From NCBI GenBank assembly GCA_045565995.1, contig JBJLEF010000001.1, positions 2,108,001-2,172,000 of the forward strand: DNA of 64,000 nt, written 5' to 3'. Within the stretch, counting starts at the first letter, position 1. Every line of letters starts with the position of its first letter. The notes below the pieces were generated by a model that did no database searches, was not told the origin of the DNA, and was given only the letters and a program-made list of their open reading frames with translations. Positions 34,598 through 42,771 of the stretch are shown here, one piece after another. Source of the stretch: UBA721 sp002705165. GTDB taxonomy: Bacteria; Planctomycetota; Planctomycetia; Pirellulales; Pirellulaceae. A program made the position numbers and the translations under genes.

Positions 34598-35764
34598 CTA
34601 TCTGATACAAGTCCTAATTAAGCTTAGCAAGCGGTCCAGATCCTCCTGATTGTTATATGCGTGTGGACTAATACGCAAACGGCCATCTCGGTGACTTAGC
34701 ACAACTCCGACATCCATACATTGTGAACGCAGTTGAGCTAATTCCACGTTTGGGATGGTGAACGAAGTGATACCACTGAGATGTTCTGCCGCAGAGGAGC
34801 CATGAATTTCGGCACCAAGTTTTTTTAGCTCAGACTGTGCGAATTGTGTATAGGCAAGGATTTGATCAGCAACAGGGGAGGCGGTGGTACTAACGCCGAG
34901 TTTTTGCAGGAGTTCAAGACTAGCTCCATAGCCCAGAGTCCCGACCATGTTTTGTGTGCCACCTTCATAGCGTGCAGCCTGTTGTCGCGGCTTCCAGTCG
35001 ATTTTACTAAAATCAAAGGGGTTGGCCACAGAGTGCCAGCCGACCATTAACGGTCTCAACAGGTCAAGGTGTTGTTGGCGGATATAGAACAGGCCAGCAC
35101 CTTCGGGGCCTAACATCCACTTGTGCCCATCAGCGGCTAAAAAATCGATTTCCAGCTTAGCGACGTCGAGGGGGAATATTCCCAGTCCCTGGATTGCATC
35201 CAGCATGACATAGATATCTCGACGGTGAGCTTCCTGAACAATTGCGTGGAGTTGCTCGTTGGTAAATCGGTAGCCGCTGGAAAAAGAAACCCAACTTAGC
35301 GAGATGAGTCGAGTTTGCTCGTCACAAGCTTCGAACAGACGATTGATATCAGCGACACCCTGTTCCACCTGAACAACCCTTGTGTTTACGCCACGTGATT
35401 GCAGGTTCATCCAGGGATATAAATTGGAAGGAAATTCGTTTGCGAAAGTGACAATATTTTCACCGTCCTCCCAGGGAAAGCCTTCAGCAACGAAATTGAT
35501 ACCGGTAGAGGTGTTGGGGGTGAGTGCGATCTCATCCGAACTGGCTCCAATCAGTTTGGCGGCATTGCGTCGAATCATTTCGACTCGTTTTGCCCATTTG
35601 GGCCAGTAGAGGTCTCCCTGGTTTGTTGCTTCATCCAGCCAAGATGTAATCGCCTTGGCTGCCACACTTGGTAAAGGTGCGACAGCCGCGTGGTCGAAGT
35701 AGGCCAGCGTCTTTGCCACCGGCATTTGCTCTCGCAGTTGTTGATTTAACGCTGATTCAATCAT
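34598..35764 (-). CDS. Aminotransferase class V (cysteine-desulfurase-like)
   Basis: A 388-residue PLP enzyme of fold type I. The lysine binding PLP is in FLAADGHKWMLGPEGAGLFY, and the substrate/PLP strand is VMLDAIQGLGIFPLD. The overall pattern (YFDHAAVAPLP, TPNTSTGINFVAEGFPW) resembles the isopenicillin-N epimerase/cysteine desulfurase branch, but no clear cysteine loop of IscS/SufS is evident. The substrate is unknown. It is a single gene with an unusually structured region upstream that belongs to the opposite-strand small gene. Confidence 0.87.
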   Translation of the reverse strand: MIESALNQQLREQMPVAKTLAYFDHAAVAPLPSVAAKAITSWLDEATNQGDLYWPKWAKRVEMIRRNAAKLIGASSDEIALTPNTSTGINFVAEGFPWEDGENIVTFANEFPSNLYPWMNLQSRGVNTRVVQVEQGVADINRLFEACDEQTRLISLSWVSFSSGYRFTNEQLHAIVQEAHRRDIYVMLDAIQGLGIFPLDVAKLEIDFLAADGHKWMLGPEGAGLFYIRQQHLDLLRPLMVGWHSVANPFDFSKIDWKPRQQAARYEGGTQNMVGTLGYGASLELLQKLGVSTTASPVADQILAYTQFAQSELKKLGAEIHGSSAAEHLSGITSFTIPNVELAQLRSQCMDVGVVLSHRDGRLRISPHAYNNQEDLDRLLSLIRTCIR

Positions 35765-35926
35765 GGCGATGAACTTGTTTTTAAAGCCGGAAACACAAAG
35801 ATTGGTCTATTTGTAAAATAAAAATTCGTTGGTTTTACTTATGGGATTTTGATTAGACGATAGAATACACGTAAATTATGAATGAAAACTAGTAAATCCC
35901 TGTCGCATTAAACAATTTTCGTGGAT

Positions 35927-35932
35927 TATACT
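35927..35932 (+). promoter_or_regulatory. Candidate -10 box of the small membrane gene
   Basis: TATACT lies 113 bp before the GTG start at 36040, immediately upstream of the inverted repeat. No good -35 box is found at 16-18 bp, so this is tentative. Confidence 0.35.
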
Positions 35933-35937
35933 ATTTG

Positions 35938-35972
35938 CTCGACAGCAAAACTGGTGGACTTGTGCTGTCGAG
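35938..35972. repeat. 10-bp inverted repeat in the leader of the small membrane gene
   Basis: CTCGACAGCA (35938-35947) and TGCTGTCGAG (35963-35972) are perfect inverted copies separated by 15 nt. The element follows a TATACT box. In the transcript it would form a stable stem-loop in the 5' leader; in DNA it could bind a dimeric regulator. Confidence 0.65.
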
Positions 35973-36006
35973 ACCGGAACTGAATAGAAACCGGATCTGA
36001 ATAGAA
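35973..36006. repeat. 17-bp tandem repeat in the same leader
   Basis: ACCGGAACTGAATAGAA (35973-35989) is followed immediately by ACCGGATCTGAATAGAA (35990-36006), differing at one base. It directly abuts the inverted repeat and lies between it and the ribosome-binding site. Confidence 0.7.
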
Positions 36007-36039
36007 CCTGATAGTTACCCCAATCGAGGAAATAGAAAC

Positions 36040-36222
36040 GTGTCGAAAATCATGTGTATTTTTGGATTGTCGGTAGCAGTTTTGCTACTGTTAGTCTTTG
36101 CACTTGATCTAGCAATCAAGATTCCGTTTTCACGAGCAAGTATGCTGATGGATATTGGCGGAGTCATCGGTGCATTAGGTTTGGGATTTATCAGCTTCAC
36201 CACTCTGCGTGATCAAGTCTAA
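36040..36222 (+). CDS. 60-residue membrane protein
   Basis: A short protein with two hydrophobic helices (residues about 6-27 and 36-53), starting at GTG with CGAGGAAATAG upstream. The second segment is glycine-rich (MDIGGVIGALGLGFISF), typical of helix packing. A 60-residue membrane protein can be a subunit, a regulator or a stress peptide. The elaborate leader (inverted repeat plus tandem repeat) supports a real, regulated gene. It converges with trpE. Confidence 0.6.
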   Translation: MSKIMCIFGLSVAVLLLLVFALDLAIKIPFSRASMLMDIGGVIGALGLGFISFTTLRDQV

Positions 36223-36246
36223 CTGCGGCGATCAAGGCATTGCTTC

Positions 36247-37752
36247 TCACGAAGCGTGCGACGGTGATCGTTTTGCTGTGATTTCAACTGCTTTGAGTAG
36301 CCCTCGAGCCTTATTCAGTGTTTCCTGATACTCCATTTCAGGCTGACTATCTGCAACAATGCCTGCCCCGGCCTGCACATAAAGCTTGTCATTTTTAATA
36401 ACAAAGGTTCGGAGTGCGATGCAGGTATCCATGTTTCCTACATAATCAATGTATCCGACGGCTCCTGCATAAGGCCCACGGCGATGGCGTTCTAATTCAT
36501 CAATGACTTCCATGGCTCGAACTTTGGGCGCTCCGGAAACGGTACCTGCTGGCAAACAGGCTGCCAATGCGTCGAAGGCATCCTTATCGTCACGTAGTTG
36601 TCCGGTGACATTCGATGTAATGTGCATGACATGGCTATAGCGTTCGATGACCATCACGTCGGACAGTTCGACAGTACGGTACTCAGCGATACGTCCGACA
36701 TCATTGCGTCCCAGGTCGACCAGCATGACATGTTCGGCGCGTTCTTTAGGATCTGCCAGTAGTTCATCGGCTAGTTGTTGGTCTTCTTCTTCCGTGGTTC
36801 CACGAGGTCGAGTACCTGCCAGTGGTCGCACAGTCACTTTTCCATCAACGACCCGGCACATGATTTCCGGAGAGCTTCCGACGAGTGTCACGTTATCCGT
36901 ACGGAGAAAGAACATGAACGGGCTGGGGTTTACCACTCGTAGTGATCGATATAGTTCTAGCGGGTCAACTTGGAGCTCCATTTCAAGTCGCTGGCTGATA
37001 ACGACCTGGAAGATATCTCCGGCTCGAATGTAATCGACACATTTGTTCACGGCTTCTTCAAATTCAACCTGTTCGAAATTTGACGTATAGCTTAGCGTTT
37101 CAGTGCCACCGGAAGTGCTAATGTCGGCCATCGTAAGTTGAGTCGGAGCGGCGAGTTGCGATACCAACTGGTCCACACGGGTAAGTGCCTCGTCATAGGC
37201 CTTTCGGGTATCGCCATTATGTTTGTCGAGTCGAGCCATGACGATGACAAACATGGTTTTGTTGACATTATCGAAAACGACAAGAGAATCATAGAAACCG
37301 AAGGTCAGGTCCGGGATTTGACGGTCGTTCTCAGGCGGGTCAGGGAGATTTTCGACATAGCGTATCACATCGTATCCGGCATATCCGATAGCGCCGCCGT
37401 TGAATGGGGGAAGTTCTTCAAGTTGAGGCGCTTTGAAGGAATCGACTAACTGCCGTAAATCATCAAGCGGGTTGTCAGATTGATGGCTTTCGGTTTGACC
37501 ATCCCGTGTTAAAGTGACATCATTCCCACAAGCATTGATGACCATAAAAGGATTGGTGGCAAGAATACTATGGCGTCCAACTTTTTCCCCGCCGATAACA
37601 CTTTCAAACAGGCAGGCATCCTTTCCGTCATCCAACTTTTGGAATGCCGAGACAGGGGTTAGGCCATCGCTGAGCATCCGGCGATAGACGGGTACCAGAT
37701 CATGGTCCTTGGCGAGGTTGGTAAAAGCTTCGAAGTTTGGCGAATGTGACAT
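36247..37752 (-). CDS. trpE: Anthranilate synthase component I
   Basis: TrpE makes anthranilate from chorismate with ammonia or glutamine from TrpG. The 501-residue protein has the regulatory N-terminal domain (CLFESVIGG, a variant of the LLES tryptophan-binding motif) and the chorismate-binding domain with PSPFMFFLR, GSSPEIMCRVVDGKVTVRPLAGTRPRG, and AGTVSGAPKVRAMEVIDELE. No trpG or trpD is adjacent; trpB-trpA are about 7 kb away on the same strand, so the pathway genes are dispersed. A PabB function is less likely from the ESVIGG region but not excluded. I see no Trp leader peptide in the short upstream region. Confidence 0.93.
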   Translation of the reverse strand: MSHSPNFEAFTNLAKDHDLVPVYRRMLSDGLTPVSAFQKLDDGKDACLFESVIGGEKVGRHSILATNPFMVINACGNDVTLTRDGQTESHQSDNPLDDLRQLVDSFKAPQLEELPPFNGGAIGYAGYDVIRYVENLPDPPENDRQIPDLTFGFYDSLVVFDNVNKTMFVIVMARLDKHNGDTRKAYDEALTRVDQLVSQLAAPTQLTMADISTSGGTETLSYTSNFEQVEFEEAVNKCVDYIRAGDIFQVVISQRLEMELQVDPLELYRSLRVVNPSPFMFFLRTDNVTLVGSSPEIMCRVVDGKVTVRPLAGTRPRGTTEEEDQQLADELLADPKERAEHVMLVDLGRNDVGRIAEYRTVELSDVMVIERYSHVMHITSNVTGQLRDDKDAFDALAACLPAGTVSGAPKVRAMEVIDELERHRRGPYAGAVGYIDYVGNMDTCIALRTFVIKNDKLYVQAGAGIVADSQPEMEYQETLNKARGLLKAVEITAKRSPSHAS

Positions 37753-37801
37753 GGAATGCAGGTTGAGTTGAACGATATAATTAAGGTGCGGTCGGGCTAT
37801 C

Positions 37802-37829
37802 TTGACAGGGTGGTGCCCATTGATAGAAT
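37802..37829 (+). promoter_or_regulatory. Promoter upstream of mcsA
   Basis: TTGACA (37802-37807) and TAGAAT (37824-37829) are separated by 16 bp. The -35 is perfect and the -10 matches five of six bases. It is about 165 bp ahead of mcsA. Confidence 0.65.
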
Positions 37830-37993
37830 CCTAACAGTTATTACCGCATTACGGGAACAGAGACTGTCATTTAGCGGCTGATGTTTCTATTTTGAACAGG
37901 TTTTTGATTTGCTGATACTCCCCTGCCGACTGGTTTTCACCAAAATCAAGTTGTCAGTTGAGTAGTTAAATTTAATAGCGTGGATAATGCTTA

Positions 37994-38503
37994 ATGAAGT
38001 GCCAGCACTGCGAAAAGCCAGCAACCTTTCACATCACTGAATTGACAGATGAAGTGCCTGAAGAACTGCACCTTTGCGAGGAACACGCCCGGATCTATCT
38101 CATGCAGGCTGATGTGAACGAAGAAGATGTGCCTTCCATTGCCGGCGCACTGGCTCAACATCTTAATATTAACGAAGCCGCTGAGCAGCTTGCCAAGCTT
38201 GACCAACAGGCATGCCCCCTTTGTGGCATCACGTTCTATGAGTTTCGCCATGTGGGACGACTTGGTTGCCCGCATGATTACATATGCTTTGAAGAAGAGA
38301 TTGATCCAATTATTTCCAATATCCATTCCGCGACAGTTCACGTTGGCAAGAAACCTAGAGGAGCTGCTGAAGGAACAGATCAGCGAACGGATCTGATTCG
38401 TTTGCGACGTGAAATGGAACAGGCCATTCAGGTTGAGGACTATGAAAAAGCCTCGCAGCTGAGAGACCAAATTGTCGGCATTGAAAAAGAACAGTCTGGT
38501 TAA
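37994..38503 (+). CDS. mcsA: Protein-arginine kinase activator McsA
   Basis: McsA activates the arginine kinase McsB and contains zinc-binding cysteine pairs. The 169-residue protein has CQHC at the start with LCEEH later, then CPLC...CPHD, and a C-terminal UvrB/UvrC-type helix pair (LRREMEQAIQVEDYEKASQLRDQI). In Bacillus this pair acts with CtsR and ClpC in heat-shock control and in tagging proteins for ClpCP. Neither ctsR nor clpC is adjacent here. The stop is 17 bp before the mcsB ATG. Confidence 0.93.
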   Translation: MKCQHCEKPATFHITELTDEVPEELHLCEEHARIYLMQADVNEEDVPSIAGALAQHLNINEAAEQLAKLDQQACPLCGITFYEFRHVGRLGCPHDYICFEEEIDPIISNIHSATVHVGKKPRGAAEGTDQRTDLIRLRREMEQAIQVEDYEKASQLRDQIVGIEKEQSG

Positions 38504-38519
38504 GAGGTGTATCGTGTTT

Positions 38520-39572
38520 ATGGATGAGTTAGTCGGGAAAGGTGGCGAGTGGCTGAAAGGCACGGGGCCAGAATCGGATATTGTGATTAGTTCACGTATC
38601 CGTTTGGCGCGAAACCTGTCTGAGTTCCCATTCGTGCGTAAATGCTCCGACAGTGATAAGTTAGCCATTGAAACCCGCGTGGCTGACTTGATTAATCAGG
38701 ATTCTAAATGGAGTGATCCTGTTCGTTATTACCGTGTCGATGAAATGAATGATCTCGATCGGCAATTTCTCGTCGAACGACAATTGATTAGTCGTGAGCT
38801 TGCAGAAAGCAATGGCGCTCGCAGTGTTCTTATCGATTCAGATGAAAAATTTAGTGTGATGATCAATGAAGAAGATCATCTCCGAATTCAGGCTGTTCAA
38901 AGCGGACTTGATTTGACAGAGGCCTGGCATCGTATCAATGCGATCGATGATTTTATAGATTCATGCCTGCACTATGCCTTCCATCCGCGATTTGGTTATC
39001 TCACGGCATGCCCGACCAACGTAGGCACAGGAATGCGAGTGAGTGTCATGCTTCACTTACCTGCATTGGTGATGACTCAGGAACTTGAAAAGGTCTTCCG
39101 GAGTCTGCAAAAGATCAATCTCGCTGTCCGTGGCCTTTATGGAGAAGGCTCTGAGGCGATGGGCGATTTTTACCAGATTAGTAATCAAATCACATTAGGC
39201 AAGAGTGAAGTTGAACTCGTCCAGCAGGTCAACGAAGTGATTCCTGTCATGATCGAGTACGAACGTAAAGCTCGTGACTTTTTGCTGCGAGAAAGTAGAG
39301 ATGAATTAAGTGATCGCGTTAGCAGGGCACATGGTATTCTTCAAAATGCGAAAACAATCAGTAGTGAAGAAACAATGCATCTGTTATCGAGTATTCGACT
39401 AGGGGTCAATTTGGGATTGATTGAAGTCGAAGTGCCAATGCTCAATCGACTCTTCCTACAAACACAGCCGGCCCATTTGCAAAAGATGGTTGGAAATAAG
39501 CTTGATATTGCTGATCGTAATATTCACCGAGCTCAGTACCTTAAAAAGTCCTTTAACATCGGTGATAACTAG
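38520..39572 (+). CDS. mcsB: Protein-arginine kinase McsB
   Basis: McsB phosphorylates arginine side chains and belongs to the phosphagen (guanidino) kinase superfamily. The 350-residue protein has the ATP-binding start ISSRIRLARNLSEFPF, the catalytic-loop motif INEEDHLRIQAVQSG, the second ATP-contact segment FGYLTACPTNVGTGMRVSVMLH and LRGLYGEGSEA-like sequence near residue 220. The usual Bacillus length is about 360. A GTG at 38514 is closer to the AAGAGGTG ribosome-binding site, but the ATG at 38520 gives the normal N terminus. mcsAB outside Firmicutes is uncommon, which makes its target proteins interesting. Confidence 0.94.
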   Translation: MDELVGKGGEWLKGTGPESDIVISSRIRLARNLSEFPFVRKCSDSDKLAIETRVADLINQDSKWSDPVRYYRVDEMNDLDRQFLVERQLISRELAESNGARSVLIDSDEKFSVMINEEDHLRIQAVQSGLDLTEAWHRINAIDDFIDSCLHYAFHPRFGYLTACPTNVGTGMRVSVMLHLPALVMTQELEKVFRSLQKINLAVRGLYGEGSEAMGDFYQISNQITLGKSEVELVQQVNEVIPVMIEYERKARDFLLRESRDELSDRVSRAHGILQNAKTISSEETMHLLSSIRLGVNLGLIEVEVPMLNRLFLQTQPAHLQKMVGNKLDIADRNIHRAQYLKKSFNIGDN

Positions 39573-39599
39573 GGTTGCGTTTCTTGTGGCTGACGTTTC

Positions 39600-40184
39600 C
39601 TATTCCTGTTGCCAGTCTTCGGGTGTGTCCAGATCAATCAGTGGAGTGTTGTCGCTGACTTCGAATGTGCGCCCGTAGTAGAGGTCCCATAGCGCATTGA
39701 TTCCCTGATCCTCGGTAAGCTGGTAGACGCCCGTCACGAAAGGCCAGGGAAAGAGGGCGGGGTGCCCTTTGGTATCTTCAAAAGAAGGAGCAATGATCGC
39801 AGCGGCATCTGGATTATGCTGTTCAATTACCTGATCAATAAGCCATGGGGAAAGGTAGGGCATGTCAGCTGGAGCTAACAGAAAAGCGTCATTGACGCCC
39901 ATAGGGTAGTGTTCAGCAGTGTAGTTGATGCCAGCCAGTACAGTGTCTTTCATTTGAGCAGGAGGCGGATCGGCAACGGCGACATCCACATCAAATTGAT
40001 CGAGGTGTTCACGGAGTTCTTTATTGTCTTCACGGACAACGACAACGATTCGTTGAACACCACTGGCTAGCCAGGCATCAAGCACGTGATTGATTAGTGG
40101 TGTCCCTTCAAACTGCTTGAGCAGTTTCGGCTCCCCCATACGCCGACTCAATCCGGCAGCCGGAATAATCGCTACGAAATTCAT
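39600..40184 (-). CDS. mocA: NTP-transferase of the MobA/MocA type
   Basis: A 194-residue nucleotidyltransferase. The N-terminal motif IIPAAGLSRRMGEPKLL binds the nucleotide as in MobA and MocA, which attach GMP or CMP to molybdopterin. AVADPPPAQMKDTVLAGI and LLAPADMPYLSPWLIDQ contain the metal-binding aspartates. It overlaps the xdhC-like gene by 4 bp; MocA and XdhC both serve molybdenum hydroxylases, so CMP transfer is likely. No xanthine dehydrogenase subunit gene is in this window. Confidence 0.87.
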   Translation of the reverse strand: MNFVAIIPAAGLSRRMGEPKLLKQFEGTPLINHVLDAWLASGVQRIVVVVREDNKELREHLDQFDVDVAVADPPPAQMKDTVLAGINYTAEHYPMGVNDAFLLAPADMPYLSPWLIDQVIEQHNPDAAAIIAPSFEDTKGHPALFPWPFVTGVYQLTEDQGINALWDLYYGRTFEVSDNTPLIDLDTPEDWQQE

Positions 40185-41257
40185 GCTGGCAACTCAATTC
40201 CATCCGGGCGTCCCGGAATGAATCCGTCTCGATTTCGGTGCGAAACAAGTTCAGCGCAAATGCTGACAGCGATTTCAGCAACCGTCTGTGAGCCGATGTC
40301 AATTCCCAGCGGTGCATGTACAGCATTGAGAGCTTTGGGGGAGATGCCGGCATCGAGAAGGTCGCCGAAGATGAGTTTTATTTTTCGTCGTGATCCGATC
40401 AAGCCGACATAACGAGCGCCACGATCTGCCAGATGATAGAGTGCTCTCTGGTCATGATTATGTCCACGAGTAACGATTAGGCAGTAGGTATGGGGAGTGA
40501 TGTTTAATGATGGCAAAACCTGTTCGATATCCCCGGCGATTCTGTGTTGGATGTGAGGGAATCGTTCGGGCGAAATGATCGATTCGCGATCGTCGATCAC
40601 AGTCACGTCGAATTCCAGATCGACCGCCATATTCGCGACGGCCTGGCCAACGTGTCCCCCTCCTACGATTACGAGCTGACAACGTTCTAAAGAGGGCAGA
40701 AACGCCATCTCCTCGTGATGATAGGAACGCGGCCGTTGTTCGAGTGTAATGAGATGTTGACTTGCTCGCAGTGGCAGACTTGATTCTTCCGGTCCGAGTG
40801 AGCCTTGCAATTGGTTCTGATCATCAAACAGGAGCAATGTCGGAATGCTATCCTCGGCTTCCAGTGAGTACGAGATGACTTCCGTGAATCCGGGAGCAGC
40901 TTGTAGTAACTGGCAAAGTTGTAAAAGATAGCTTCGGCTTGGCTCGTCTTTAACAGGCTGAATCAGAATCTGCATGCGACCGCCACAAATTAAACCATCA
41001 TCCCAGCCGTAGTCATGGTCGAGTTGAAATTTGGCGATTCGTGATTGGTTATCCTCGAGATAAGTCAAAGCAGTGCGTTTAACTTCAGCTTCCACACATC
41101 CACCTCCCAGCGTACCGGCTTGCGAGCCGTCTGGATAAATCAGCATTGTCGCGCCCGCCTTTTGTGGAGTGCTTCCGCGAGTTTCCGCTAAGCGGCAATA
41201 AACGGCTTCTTGCTGAGAGTTAGCAATGGCTTCGAGTTGTCGAAAAAGTTCCCGCAT
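40181..41257 (-). CDS. XdhC/CoxI family molybdoenzyme maturation protein
   Basis: This 358-residue protein has an N-terminal XdhC_CoxI domain (RGSTPQKAGATMLIYPDGSQAG then GGGCVEAEV) and a C-terminal Rossmann domain (LVIVGGGHVGQAVANMAVDLE, RYVGLIGSRRKIKLIF). XdhC delivers the molybdenum cofactor to xanthine dehydrogenase and related hydroxylases and promotes its sulfuration. It is encoded between the monooxygenase-like and the mocA-like genes, with a 4-bp overlap with the latter. The client enzyme is not here. Confidence 0.92.
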   Translation of the reverse strand: MRELFRQLEAIANSQQEAVYCRLAETRGSTPQKAGATMLIYPDGSQAGTLGGGCVEAEVKRTALTYLEDNQSRIAKFQLDHDYGWDDGLICGGRMQILIQPVKDEPSRSYLLQLCQLLQAAPGFTEVISYSLEAEDSIPTLLLFDDQNQLQGSLGPEESSLPLRASQHLITLEQRPRSYHHEEMAFLPSLERCQLVIVGGGHVGQAVANMAVDLEFDVTVIDDRESIISPERFPHIQHRIAGDIEQVLPSLNITPHTYCLIVTRGHNHDQRALYHLADRGARYVGLIGSRRKIKLIFGDLLDAGISPKALNAVHAPLGIDIGSQTVAEIAVSICAELVSHRNRDGFIPGRPDGIELPA

Positions 41258-41273
41258 CGGTTCTGATCTGAGC

Positions 41274-41582
41274 TTAGGCCGGTTGTGTAATTCTTAAATG
41301 ACCATTTTCGACCATGTCTTTGACACGTTCACGATAGGCATTCATGTGAGGCGCTACCAAATGGGCTTTCAGGTCTTCCAGAGTTTCCCATTTTTCAACA
41401 ATCACGACGACGTTGTCCTCTTGGCCAGCCTGTCGTTCAATGCCGGTCTCTACGTCGATGGTTGGTCCATATTCAAGACATCCTTTTTCGGCTAATACCT
41501 GAGGTACGATTCTCTTGAATTCAGCAATAAAGTCGACTCGTCGGCCAGAGGCAATGGTGATAGTACAAATGACGTGAATCAT
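41274..41582 (-). CDS. Antibiotic-biosynthesis-monooxygenase (ABM) domain protein
   Basis: A 102-residue protein of the ABM/YgiN-like dimeric ferredoxin fold. IHVICTITIASGRRVDFIAEF and the VVIVEKWETLEDLKAHLVAPHMNAYR segment are typical. Such proteins include quinone and haem-related monooxygenases as well as non-enzymatic ones. The ATG at 41582 has an AAAGGA ribosome-binding site, so a longer frame extending into the upstream gene is rejected. It sits between the arsM-like gene and the xdhC-like gene on one strand. Confidence 0.9.
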   Translation of the reverse strand: MIHVICTITIASGRRVDFIAEFKRIVPQVLAEKGCLEYGPTIDVETGIERQAGQEDNVVVIVEKWETLEDLKAHLVAPHMNAYRERVKDMVENGHLRITQPA

Positions 41583-41619
41583 CGTTGTTCCTTTGATTTG
41601 GTAAGTACAGTCTTTTCTA

Positions 41620-42732
41620 TTAGCAGCAATCACTGCCGGGCGAACAAGAATCGGTAATGGGAAGATCGGAGGCATTTGGGCTTTGGTCGGATGCCATAAA
41701 CTTTCCTTCATCATCCAGTAAGATCAAGTCGGCTCCATACGGGGGATGTTCATATTCCCGCATTTGTCCGCGGGTAATTTTTACGCGTTCACCACGAACA
41801 AGTGCATTCCCATGGTCATCCACCACTTTTTGCCAGGGACCTCGGTAGATGGCGGACTCACCGGCCCCGGTCTCGTCTTTGATTCCCAGTGGTTTCCAGG
41901 CTCGTAATGTCATACTACGGAATTCAATGCCCTCCACAACCTGCCAAGGCTCGGACTGCCGTGACAGAATTTCGACTTTACCCAGGCCAGCGTCCACGAA
42001 TGCCTGAATGAAGGTCTGATCTTCAAATGCTCCGCTGATACAACCACTCCAAAGTGTGGCATCGTTTTGCATCGCCGCTGGAACCGGTTGGTTCGAGACG
42101 ATATCACTGATGACAGCTCGGCCCCCGGGTTTAAGGACACGAAACAGCTCGGTAAAAAGTTGGAGACGATCATTGGGGTTAACCAGATTAAGGACGCAGT
42201 TAGAAACGACCACGTCGATACTGTTATCAGCGATCATAGGCCTTGAAAGGCGTAATTTCTCAGCCTGTTGTTCTGCCTGTAGCCAACTTTGTGAGTCGGC
42301 AGCCGGATTGTCCTGCAGCCATTTCTCAAATTCCTGCATGTCCAGTTTGAGGTCTTGAATCTTGCCTTTATGGAAGGTAATGTTATCCCAGCCGATTTTA
42401 CTGCAGATCTCACTTTGGTATTGTCGTGCTAATGCAAGCATGTCTTCGTTCATGTCGACACCAGTCACACGGCCATCAGCTCCGACTACCTGCGAGGCGA
42501 TATAACAGATCTTCCCGCCGCCGGAGCCAAGGTCAAGGACATGATCTCCCTGCTGAACCCATTGGGAAGGATCCCCACACCCGTAATCACGATCAATTAG
42601 TTCTGCAGGCAGGACTTCCAGCCAGCGGGCGTCATAATCCACGGGACAACAGAGTGCCGCTTCCGCTTCCTGAGAGGCCTGAGAGTATCGTTCTGTGACT
42701 GCGCCTTCAATGTTTAGCTGGGAAGCGTTCAA
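41620..42732 (-). CDS. Arsenite-methyltransferase-like SAM enzyme with a cysteine tail
   Basis: The 370-residue protein has a SAM site HVLDLGSGGGKICYIASQVVG and cysteines at positions typical of ArsM: an N-terminal CC (LCCPVDY), SNCVLNLVNPNDRL, and GCISGAFEDQTF. ArsM methylates arsenite to volatile or less toxic forms. The C terminus has about 80 extra residues and ends in the cysteine-rich SDCC, perhaps a metal-binding tail. No arsR, arsC or arsB gene is adjacent, so the substrate may be another metalloid or thiol. It probably starts the operon that continues with the ABM, xdhC-like and mocA-like genes. Confidence 0.82.
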   Translation of the reverse strand: MNASQLNIEGAVTERYSQASQEAEAALCCPVDYDARWLEVLPAELIDRDYGCGDPSQWVQQGDHVLDLGSGGGKICYIASQVVGADGRVTGVDMNEDMLALARQYQSEICSKIGWDNITFHKGKIQDLKLDMQEFEKWLQDNPAADSQSWLQAEQQAEKLRLSRPMIADNSIDVVVSNCVLNLVNPNDRLQLFTELFRVLKPGGRAVISDIVSNQPVPAAMQNDATLWSGCISGAFEDQTFIQAFVDAGLGKVEILSRQSEPWQVVEGIEFRSMTLRAWKPLGIKDETGAGESAIYRGPWQKVVDDHGNALVRGERVKITRGQMREYEHPPYGADLILLDDEGKFMASDQSPNASDLPITDSCSPGSDCC

Positions 42733-42771
42733 TATTTAGTTACCCTTCAGAGGAAAGAAAGACTGAAAATC

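Noticed and set aside
37991..38668. 225-residue minus-strand frame across mcsA/mcsB
   Set aside because: Antisense to two well-recognised genes; the translation looks random.
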